A stretch of 64,000 nt of DNA from Dermatemys mawii (lineage: Eukaryota; Chordata; Testudines; Dermatemydidae), in NCBI GenBank assembly GCA_007922305.1, contig ML677366.1:17088338-17152337 (forward strand). The letters run 5' to 3'. Below, one piece after another: positions 13,401 through 25,400 of this stretch. The position numbers and the translations under genes were made by a program. Every line of letters starts with the position of its first letter. Position 1 is the stretch's first letter. The notes below the pieces were generated by a model. It was not told the origin of the DNA, searched no databases, and saw only the letters and a list, made by a program, of their open reading frames with translations.

Positions 13401-16400
13401 AGGTGCCAGGCCTGATTTCTGAGATGGCGAGGCAGATAAATGAATTTGGCTATGTGGGAGGATTGAAGATACCCTTCCCCAAGACTTTGGATCCCTCGGC
13501 TGTTAAAAGCAGTATGTGGTTAAGAGCCACTTCACAGGGAGCCAGATCTAACCTAGTTCCCCCTTCTCTCCAAAGAATTTCTTCTTAGTCTAGCTACGCC
13601 AATGAGGTGGGAGTGGGAAATCCCCGCTGCAGATCCATCCCATAGGTTCTAAAGAGAGAAAATACATGGGATGGTCGTCAAATGGCACCATACAGATTTG
13701 TGAATGATACATGCCTGCTTGTCGCAAGAATGTTTAGTATACAAGTAGGTGAAACATGAAATTGGCAGACATACCATCCAGAAAATACACCTGTGCGCCC
13801 TGCTAAGATGCTGGTCAGGCACCTTAGCAACCCTGTCTTTATGGTCATCTATGTCCCATCTCTCCCAACATACACATAACATTTTTAAAGTTGATAAAAT
13901 AGTCTCAAAGTTATCTATATTTTTAAAATCAGACTTGGAAGCATTAAAATTTCAAACACTATTATACTGAGATGTTCCAAATGACATAGGTCTATCATAA
14001 ATATCAAAGGGAAGAGTAACAACCTTTAGCTATGCAGTAATATAAAATCCCTCCTGGCCAGAGGTACCTGTAAGGGGTTAAGAAGCTCAAATAACCTAGT
14101 TGGCACCTGACCAGAAGGTAGGGTGACCAGAGGTCCTGATTTTATAGGGAAAGTCCCAATTTTTGGGACTTTTTCTTATATAGGCTCTTATTCCCCCCCC
14201 CCCCACCCCATGTCCAGATTTTTCACATTTGCTGTCTGGCCATCCTACCAGAAGTACCAATGAAGAAGGAAGATACTTTCAAATCTGGGGAGGGGAGAGG
14301 GCTTTGTTTGTGTCTTCTCTGAAGCCAGAGAGGGACCAGGCAGAAAAATTGATCTCTTAAAGACCATCAGAAATAAGCATCTAGGATTACAAAAATAGTA
14401 AGTAAAGCAAGAAAATGCACCAGAGTACCTTTTGTCTTAACTTGTGAACTTTCCCTGTGCTGGAGGGAGGTTTATTCCTGTTTTTTGTAACTTTGAAACT
14501 AAGCCTAGCGGGGAATTCTCTGTGCTTTTAATCCTTTTTATTTCCCTGTAAAATTACCTTACATCCTGATTTTACAGAGGTGATTCTTTTACCCTTTTTT
14601 AAAAATAAAATTCTTCTTTGAAGAACCGGATTGATTTTCAGTGTGCTAAAGATCCAGGGGTTTGGTCTGTGCTCACCTGTACCAATTAGTGAGAATATTA
14701 TTCTCAAGCCTCCCCAGGAAAGGGGGTGTAGAGGCTTGGGGGGGATGTTTTGGGGAAATAGGAACTCCAAGTCATCCCTTCCCTGAACCTTGGCATAAAT
14801 CACTTGGTTGTGGCAGCATATTGTCCAAGGACAAGAAGGGATTTCTGCTTTGGGGAAGTTTTAACCTAAGCTGGTAGAAATAAGCTTAGGGGGTCTTTCA
14901 TGTGGGTCCCCACATCTGTACCCCAGAGTTCAGAGCGGGGAGGGAACGCTGACAAGGTCTATGAATATTTTAAAGACCTTTGTATCAATAAGTGTGATAT
15001 GTTCCTGGTTGAGTTTTCCATGTGAGACTCAGGGACCGCTTTGTGGCAACTGGCAGAGGTCATGGGGGTGGGGGTAAAGGTTATAGCATCTGAGATATAT
15101 ATATAGTTCAACACAGAACATCATGCAAGGTCTCCAGCGAAAGCCTGTGTCATACTGGTCATCATAATCATTGTGAGATGTATGTTCAGAAAATATGTGA
15201 GGATTTATGTATATACACCAAAAATTACGCTCTAAGTCTGTGAGTTAATGCAGGTCACCAAAAAATGATCCATGCACTGCCATCAGGCAGCTGGAAAGAG
15301 GAATGCTCCTCTCTCTCTGGCTGGTCATGTGCAAACCGAGTATTGTATGGTTCACAATGGATGCCCATTTATAGACTGAGTTAAATGCTAGTCAACAGAT
15401 TGCAGGCACCACAGTAAAAAACAAAACAGCAGGGGTTACCCCATTTAGGATAAAAGACAATGATTTTTTGGAACCACATCTGGGAAGCAGATCAAGTCCC
15501 AGTTATCCAGCAGGAGGCAGGCTGCAAGTGTGCTTGGTCTCATGAAACAAGAGTCTCAGCCATCCTGGTCACACTGTGAGAAGGCCTTTGGGTTAACCAA
15601 TATCTTATTAAACAAGGCGGCATCTTGTTAGTTGAGTTTAGGCTTTAGAATACATGTTATGATTTTCTCTTACATGAAACCCTCTCCATATAAGAAAATT
15701 TGGAATATTTCCGTTTGCTACCATACGAATCTCTGCTCTGTGTTAAATAAATTAGTGTTTTCTTTATTTAAAAACAAGCCTAAGTGCTGTATAGTGAGCA
15801 GAGCTTTTTTCTAAGATGCAACTAGTAAGCTGTGGAGTACTGTTCCCTTGGGAACAGCAGGCCTGGTAATTCTGTGAGTGTCCAGGAATAGCTGCTGAAC
15901 ATCATAGGGAGATGCTTGAAGGACTCGGAGATTGGAGTGTATCTATTGCATGTTTGTATGCATGACAAACAGCGGAGCCCACATGGGCTGAGAATGTTCA
16001 TGTTACCTGTGGTTGTGAGGGTCAAGCAGCTGATCCCTGGCAGACACAGACATGGCTCCCTCCCACCAAGGACAGGTGGTAGTAAGGTGCCTCAACCTTG
16101 GGTAACCCAGGAAGTGTCACACTGTGGAATCTGGAATTACTAGGAAGTGATAAATGCAAAATCCCAATGCTGTTATGCAGATACCCAGCTGCTGAAGCTT
16201 CACCGCCTAAGGAAAGTTTTACCTGCATCAGGAGGCCTGGGAAACAGGCCCCAAAACCATGTAAAGCATCAGCCTGAACTGACTGACTAAGCAGCCCTGA
16301 TTTTGATCCAGCAAATGGACAAAAACCTTTAACCAAGGGGGCAAACCCTATTCAAAGGGTTTGGAGGACTTTGACCTACTACATCCCCAAACGGAAGTTG

Positions 16401-19400
16401 GATGACATCTGGTAATAAACAGTGTAAACACATACTGAGTTTATTTTGTTACAGGTTTTCAGTGTAATGGTTTTCTCCTAAAATAAGTGTACTGTGCTCT
16501 AAAAGAACTGTTTGGCCATTGTCATTGCTCCTAGAGAGAGTGAACTGCAGGTGATGAGCTAGGTCAGACCTGCTGGGATAATCATAGTGAACTGCACCCT
16601 AAATTCCAGATCTGAGGGCATAGGGCACAGGTCCCTGCACAGAGAGAGTGGACAGAAGCCTGAGACCTAAGGGGGCAGCCATGGAGCAAACCACAGAGTG
16701 GGTGCGAGGTGCTGTTACCCTGAAGATGTAAACACTATATACTTTTAATGAATTGATATAGTGGGATAAGAGCATTTCCCACTGCTATGCAAGAGATACA
16801 GATCTGGGAGCAACCTTATAATTCATGCTGAGCAAGCACACTAGGCACTCCAAGGAGGGGACGATACTACTTCTTGACACCTAAAACATTTACCTGTTTG
16901 TCCACTATAACATATTTAGTGCTGTCAAAGTAATCTGCACTGAACAAATACAAGCAGACACAAAAGGAGGAAGCTGCAGTAGTCAAGGTAAAACATAATC
17001 AAGGCTTGGAAAAGAAATTCTGCAGTGGGAACACAGAAGGAAAGACAGTATCAGAGATGATGCAGAGAAAGAGCTAACAGATTTGTCAATAGCCTAGATG
17101 CGGGAGAACAAGAGAGGAACCGAACATGACAAGCAATTTTGGCCACAGGGAATACGATGGAATTGCCAGTAGAGATGAGGAAGGGATGATTCAATAGTGA
17201 ATGAATGGAGTATGCTAGCAATATACTGATGACTATTTTACTTTCTATTCAAGGAATATCACAAATTTTAGAAAAATATGATCTCAATTATCTGAACATC
17301 ACAGGGGCATTGAATACATAAGTAACTTTTGATGCAGTTAATAGAGCTCAGGAAAATTACCTTGTTTTGAATTACTGAGCTTCAGATAATCAAGGTTGTA
17401 TATAATATGAAAGAAAAGTCAACTGCTAGTATATATTTCATTGTTATACTATAATAGAAGTAATTCACATGTGATGTTTGTTTTGTTCTATACAGCATCC
17501 CATGTGTCAAAAGGAAGAGTTACTGGCTATTGGTCATCACATTTTCATTTCTATCTTCTCTTCTAATTCAGTGTCCGTCTTTTTCTAACTTCTACATTTC
17601 AATAAAGTAAAAACAGATCACAGTACATGAACAAGTGGACAACTGAAAGTCTGCTCGATACTATAAAGAGCGAGTTAATGCTTTCATGACTGAAATCTCA
17701 ATCCCCTTTCTCTGAAAATAAAGATAGAAGACAGATGTTGTCTAAACACTTGAATCAAGGAAAAAATATGACATGCATGCCTAACTGGGCACTAACTGAT
17801 AAAAATATTGGGGCAGATCATCGGATAATGATGATCATAAATGTAATTAGGAAAAGAATTATACAAATCATAAATGACTATCATCAGTCACTTACCTGCT
17901 GCATATCCATTATATCATTATATCTTACAAGAGCAACTGGAATGGTTACATTTTGTACATCAGTCTTGTTACCTGAAGGAGAAGACTAAAACATAAAACC
18001 TATATGAGAGGACTTGATAGTTATTTGCAGAATACAGCTCTATATGCAGATTATCCTCTGAATGCCAGTATTTATGCTCATAAACAAAAATCAGCAGACA
18101 CGATTCAAAGTTACAGAGAAAAACTCTCAGACATTTTAAGGAAAACTATGCTACAGACACTGAAAGGCTGACATTATAGACCCAGAGATGTTCTGGTAAA
18201 TGTCTTATGCTTTTATGTAGATAATCGAAACTCAATAGTTTGACTCTGATAACCCACCCTTTAGAACAAGTTTAACTCCATTTTTTTAAACTAACAATTA
18301 TCAATGATCCACTATTAGTATTGTATTTTTGCTATATTGAAATGTATTTGCACAAACTGCAAATACAAGTATAATGTACATAAAAAAATATCCAGGATTT
18401 TAAAAGAGAGCAAGAAAAATAGGATATGCATGTCTGGCAAAGTGAGAAGAACAGTTCTTTTAAATCATGTCTTATCTTTCACTCGTTACAGCCAATTTTT
18501 CTCCTTTTGTTCTTCTGTATTAGTTGATATTTTTAGTGATTTTGTTTTCTGTAGCAATGATTGTGTACAGGCACAGGATTATATTAATACTTAATAAAAT
18601 GTAAAATTTTCACTTAAAAGATTATACAACTAAAATTAGTGGCAAACAACAAAGCTAAGTCTTTTCATTTAGTAGTTTGAGTATAAAGAATAGGCAACCA
18701 CAGAAGTCAAAATACAATAAATGCAACTAAGACAATGTCACTTTAAGATTAAGCCATAGAATGTTAGAACTTACTAGACCAGTTTTACTGGCAATCAATA
18801 GTATTTTAGCACCATGACTCTGAGCCGTTCTCGCTTTATCCACAGATGAGCAGTTTCCCATCATCACTACAACTGCCTTGTCCTTTATTACAAGAGTAGA
18901 AGGAACTTCAGAATTACTGCAGAACACTTTGGAGGTCAAGTTCTCCAACCTACTGGAAGCCTACAAAAATCAAAAGTTGTATAAAAGTTAAAACTAAAAA
19001 TCAAAGATTAGTTTCCAATATGGTTTCTCCCACTTATTCATCACACAAAAACATTTATTTACAGGGAATGAATAGACCTACTAAGAAATATAATGGGATA
19101 GTTGACTCAGCAATGTGGATTCAAATCAGGAAATCAGTAGGGGGAAAGAAATAACTTTCTGGAACATGTTCATGTGGGTTCATTACAATACTAAGATCAC
19201 GAAAACAATTTAAAAATATAGCAATAAGCAACAAAGTATATTTTAGATTTTTGAATCAGTCTTAATTGCCTTACAGTCTATTCCGAAGACAAACTCGTCT
19301 TCAGAATATATTTATGATGAGCAGCAGACAGCAACTCTCTAGAGAATCCAACTATGTCATACACAAGTTTCACGAGCCAAAGAATCAGTGACTGAGATAC

Positions 19401-22400
19401 ATATCCAAACTCTGGTTCTATTGCAACACTCACCCCAGGACAGTAGGCTAGCCCTAAAACAAAGTAGTAGTAGTTTAAATAATTTTTCCATATATTTAAT
19501 TTTGGTTTTAAAAATATTTAAAAATATGTCCTATTTATAAAAACAAGTTGTTTTCTTTGGCTAGTCAAGTTATGTTTGGTCGCAGTAGGTCCTTGACAGA
19601 AGCATGGCTATTACAAAAATCAGAGGAAGTGTACTGAGTCAGTCTTATTTATGAATCAAGGGAAAGAATATTTCTCTTGATTATTTCCAAACCTATAGCA
19701 TTTACCAATCACATTAAGAGTAATAAAAAGAAAGGAAAAAAATTCTTTAACGTGTATATATGGGATTTTTCTAATCTTCACTCACAGATAAGTTTTGACC
19801 AAGACTAAGGCATAGCAATATAAATTCCAAATATTATTAAAATACTGCCACCTGAAAACCCATTTGCAATTAAATATATTTTAACATAAATATTTAAGTA
19901 TTTTGCCCAAATGCACATACTGATCAATATTGGCAATTCTTGTTTTAAACAGATCAAGTTCTAAAATAAGGTGTATTCCATACAAAAATCACTTCAAAGT
20001 TTCTCCAACATCACTTAATTGGAATATTTTAAAAATCTAGTTCATTTTTATCCATTTCTGACATTTATTTTTTTGAGATTCATTCAGTCTGGAAAACAAC
20101 AAAAGTCAATTTCACTTATAACCATTTTAACTTTTTTTGTCAAGAACTGACTTGATACTAAAATATCAGAGTTATGAACACTTGGAGAGTAGCTGAGTGT
20201 TTAAACATGAAACTTTGCTGATTTTTATTTCTCTCAATTTTCATTAATGCATTTCAATATTAGGTTTTGAAAGTTTTTTAAAAAACATTAAAATTTGGTG
20301 TCTAAACAGCATGACAGTATCATTTTGGGTATTGTGAAAGTTGGGCTTACTGTTAAATTAGCACTGTGAGTATTTATTTAAGAAATTCTTTTTTATGATT
20401 ATTTTTGACAGCAGATAAGCAGTGGTACCCATTTAGAAGTTATCTTAATGAGGACATAAAATACAAGAATGGCCATACTGGGTCAGACCAATGGTCCACC
20501 AAGCCAAGTATCTGGCCAGTGACATGTGCTTCAGAGGCAATGAACAGAACAGGTAATCATCAAATGATCCACCCCAGTTGCCCATTCAGAGCTTCTGGTG
20601 AACAGAAGGTAGGGACACTCAGAGCATAGTGTTGCAGCCCTGCCCATTCTGGCTAATATCCATTGATAATTCTATCCTCCAGGAACTTATCTAGTTCTTT
20701 TTTCTTCTCCAACCTGAGAAGTCCCAGTCTTTTTAATCTCTCCTTATACAGAAGCTGTTCCATATCCTTAATCATTTTAGTTGCCCTTCTCTGTTTCTTT
20801 TCCAATATGCCTTTTTTTGAGCTGAGGCATGCATACAGTATTCAAGATACGGGCGTACCATGGATTTAGAGGCATTATGACATTTTCTGTCTTATCTATC
20901 CCCTTCCTAATGGTTCCTAGTATTCTGTTAGCTTTTTTGACTGCCACTGTACATTGAGCAGATTTTTTCAGAGAACTATCCACAATGACTCCATGATCTG
21001 TTTCTTCAGTGGTAACAGCTAATTTATACCTACAAAATGATGGGGTCTAGTTCAGATTATGCTTTCCAATGTGCATTACTTTGCATTTATCAGTACTGAA
21101 TTTCATCTGCTGTTTTGTTGCAGTGACATCCCTTTGTAATTCTTTGCAGTCTGCTTTGGACTTAACTGTCTTGAGTAATTTTGAAGTTAGGCTTACCAGC
21201 ATGTAATTGCTTGGGATCGTCTCTGGAACCCTTTTTTAAAAATTGGTGGTCACATTAGCTATCCTCCAGGCATCCCATACAGAAGCTGATTTACATGATA
21301 GTTTACATACCACAGTTGGTAGTTCTGCAGTTTCATATCTGAGTTCCTTAAGAACTCTTGGGTGAATATCATCTGGTCCTGGTGACTTATTACTGTTTAG
21401 CTTATCGATTTGTTCCAAAACCTCCTCGAATGACATCTCAGTCTGGGACAGTTCCTCAGATTTGTCACCTAAAAAGAATGGCTCAGGTGTGGGAATCTCC
21501 CTCACACCTTCTGCAATGAAGACTGATGCAAAGAATATTTAGTTTCTCTGCAATTATTTTATCTTCCTTGAGTGCTCCTTTAACAACTTGATCGTCCAGT
21601 GGCCCCATGATTGTTTAGCAAGCTCCCTGCTTCTGATGTACTTAATTTTTTTGATGTTAGTTTTTGAGGCTTTGGCTAGTTGCTCTTCAAATTCTTTTTT
21701 GGTCTCCCTAATTATACCTTTAACCTTGACTCGCCAGAGTTTATGCTCCTTTCTATTTTCCTCAATAGGATTTAACTTCCAATTTTTAAAGGATGCCTTT
21801 TTGCCTCTAACCTCTTCTTAGTTGTTTAGTCACGGTGGCATTTTTTTGGTCTTCTTACTATGTTTTTTAATTTGAGGTACACGTTGATTTTACTCAGTAC
21901 TTTCTCCTAGAAATTCCACTGGATCCAAAACTGTTGTTGGTTTTATAATTCTTAGACAGTATAACCACATAACTACTTACAACGTTATCCAGGGTACTTG
22001 GAAGAGATATCCACGAAGGATTATAACGTATGCAGTAGTCCTTTGTTAATGGGGGTATCCCATTTCCAGAAGCATGCAGGATTCCCTCCTGTGCATTTAC
22101 CTACAATATGAAGTTTCTGCATTAGACAACACAGTTTACACTATGGTGGACAAATAATATTCTTCTCAATAAGAATAGGACAACTTTAAAAAAAGTTTCA
22201 ATATAAAAAAAATGGAACAAGTAACAAGATTAACCTGGACAACTTGGTTTTGATTGTGTAATGCAGGTAGGAAAGTGAAAAACTGATCAGAGTTTGCATG
22301 GCAAATCATAGCAAGGAAACAGTGATGCTCAAGAACATTTCAGATGCAGCAAATTCATTTTACACACACAAAGCTGTGAAGAGCAACCTAAAGAGACAAA

Positions 22401-25400
22401 AACTTCCAGGCAAGAACTCTTGGTTGTAGAATTTAAGATTTTACATTACCTTTAAACTGGAAAAGGGGTTATTAAAAATGCATCTGACATAGCAGCATAG
22501 GGTATGTGGTGTACAAATTTCTATTACAAGTCATAGGCCCCATCATAAATACCTTCTCTCATGTGCATAGTCCTCGCTGGGAATGCTCATATAAATTTAT
22601 TTTGTGAGCAGGGAATTTATGATTAAGTCTTATGTTCTCCCTGGAGTTATAGCAATTCTAAAGTTTCAGTCTTGGCCTGGAAGTTTTGGTTTGCTGGTTG
22701 GGTTGGGAGGTGCAGGGGGGTTGGTATTGGGGAGGGGATGGGAAAGAAGGGAGGATAAACACAGCATCCCCATATTTGATTTAAATTTTAAACTTAATTC
22801 TATATTGTGGGAATACTGTGCATCTGTAAGTCAAAGTAGTTACTCTTTATAGGATTTTTAAGACCTGGTTTTAGTTTATACCATGATGCAAGCCCTTTGT
22901 ATGTGTGTGCAGGCACAGAATTAAAGAAAAATGAAGATGCTAAAGTCTGAAAAATAATTTCTAAAAGTGCTCAGTGACCAAATTTCATCACAATTTTCTG
23001 GTATAGCACTTTTAAACTGTATTTCTCAAAGCTGGCCACTGACAGAGGCAAAGAACTCCAGCTGTGGACAGATTATTGTATGCCAATTCCTAGAATTATG
23101 TTTTTAAAAAATAGATTATTCACAATTCTTGCCAACAGTCTTTTGGCAAGATTGTTGGAGGGTCACATTAGAAGATGAATTATGAAACTATATTTATTAT
23201 AAATACTTAAAACACTTTTTTTAGTTAAATTCTTAATTTCCCACTTTGATACATACTTGCTTAAATACAAAACAAATGCAGACATAAAAAGTCAGGCATT
23301 ATATTAATTTGTCTACAATAAAGGAAATATGTTATAATTCTTTTCCATATTCCACATAAAGATCTATATTTTTTAAAAATTATATCTAGAAGGTGACTAA
23401 TGAAAGAAAAGGTGTCATTTCTTGTTTCAGTTGGGTGTTAACAAAAGAAAATAATTGACTGGGAACTACGGAAAATTATGTCATAATTTAAAGCTGGTCA
23501 TCTTGACTCTTCTTTAAAGAGGCACTTACCTTAACATCAGGAATGAAGTAAAAAAGCAAAAGGAGTCAGCGAGCACTGTTGTAGGTTTTAGATTTCTTTT
23601 TGTTTTGTTTTTGTTATCTGTCAGGTATAGACTTAAGCAATATTAATAAGCAAGAAAAGTAGGAAAAGAGAAGCTAGGAATTTGATTCCTGCCATGTACA
23701 TAGGAAGTTCACTAATAGCTCATATTTCTCTGTGATCTTCTTTGAAAGGCATTACCCATCTCCTATAGCAAACAAGACCTTGGGATAAAATGAGAAAAAA
23801 GCAAGAGGCGCTCCTGTGTAGTTGTTTCAGAGTTCTAGGTCTGTCTGGTATGAATAGCAAAAATTCTTATTAAGAGCAACCCATTTTATCAGGCTCAGAG
23901 AGTGAACATCCGTTTGTCAAGCAAAGTGTAAAAATAGCCTGAGTTTGTTAGTATTTTAAATGAACAGTTCTTCAGCTATTAGATAAAGTTAGGACAGATT
24001 TTGAAGAATTATTTAATGACTTATTATAAGGAAAAGAAATGCCAATCTTCTACCTCTTAAACTAAGCCCATTGATCTAAAAATGTAAACTGATGGCAAGT
24101 AAAAGTCATGATACTAATCATCTTACTTCAAATGGAGACAGGAGCAAGTCTGAGCAGCAAGAACTAGAGGCTTTCACATTAGCCACTTCAATTATTGGAA
24201 CTTTCTTGTATATGAATGAGAGAGATACAAATAAATATGGTGTTATGAAAGATGCAGTGTTAATTTTTCATAGTAATCTTTTTTTCTAAACAAGTGATCA
24301 CTTGTTTTTCAACATCCAACACTGTTATCACCATTTAATTTCCATCAGCCGTAGCCATAGTTTTGATTGTTAACATATACAAGGCTCTAGGTGACAGCCA
24401 GTGTTTAAAGCATAATCCTAAGAGCATGGCAATACAACACTGTATTTAAAATACCAGCTATACTAATACGCCCACTGTGGAGCTGACAAATAACAACAAT
24501 AGAGTACAGTGAGATACAGTAACTCCTCACTTAAAGTTGTCCTGGTTAATAGTGTTTCATTATTATATTGCTGATCACTTAGAGAACATACTCATTTAAA
24601 GTTGCAGAATGCTTCCTTATAACGTTCTTTGGGAGCTGCCTGCTTCGTCCACTGCTTGCAGAAAGAGCAGCCCGGTGGAGCTAGCTGGTCGGGGCTTGGA
24701 ACCAGGGTGGACTGGCAGCCTCCCTATCAGCTCCTCATTTCCCTAAATTTCCTATCAACTGCCAGGCAATTCAGTAATCTCACCCCCACTGCCATGTGCT
24801 GCTCCTGCCCTCTGCCTTGGAGCTGCTCCCTGGAGCCTCCTGCTTGGGGGCGGGTGGGGGGGGGATGCTAACGTCAGGGTGTATCCCTCACCCCACTCCT
24901 GCCCCACACTGCCAAGATGGCCTCTGTCATAATGTTTAAAGCAGTTTTACTTCTGATCCTGGATAGAAACTGGAAAACCCCAAAGAGACAATCCACCTTT
25001 TTCAGAGAGAGATTTCAGATCTTCAACAAAACAAGCTGTGATTGAGTTTGGTTCTGGCAAGTGAGCAGAGGTTGCCAACAGGGGGAAAAGTGACTGATTC
25101 TCACCAGAACCAGCTCACCAGCTGGGACAGAAAGGCACCTTTTGCACACAGCAGAATTGACAGAGTCATACTAGCCCACACAAGCAGCCTAACACCCAAA
25201 CCCATTCACACCAGTCCACATGACTAGGACCCATGTCCATTACCCCCTCATCACCCTACTCCACAGTTGAGGAATTGTGATCCCCACTCACACTGCACAG
25301 TCCAGGACTGTGAACTCAGTCACCCTTCATATGATACCAACATCATGCCACACCGCTCCCCCAAGTCTACCACCCCACTGCACCCCCACACTGCATCTCC

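Larger units (their letters stand above)
10915..17895 (-). other. SPPL2A intron 4 (about 7 kb, repeat-rich)
   Basis: Largest SPPL2A intron. It holds hAT elements at 11229 and 11630, a Harbinger-like MITE at 12804 and a solo LTR at 13993 with a nested MITE. The stretches 11890-12780, 13100-13980 and 14960-16900 look repeat-like but I cannot assign them. No exon was found. Confidence 0.6.

Noticed and set aside
21588..21821. 77-aa plus-strand ORF
   Set aside because: Antisense of the CR1 ORF2 remnant.
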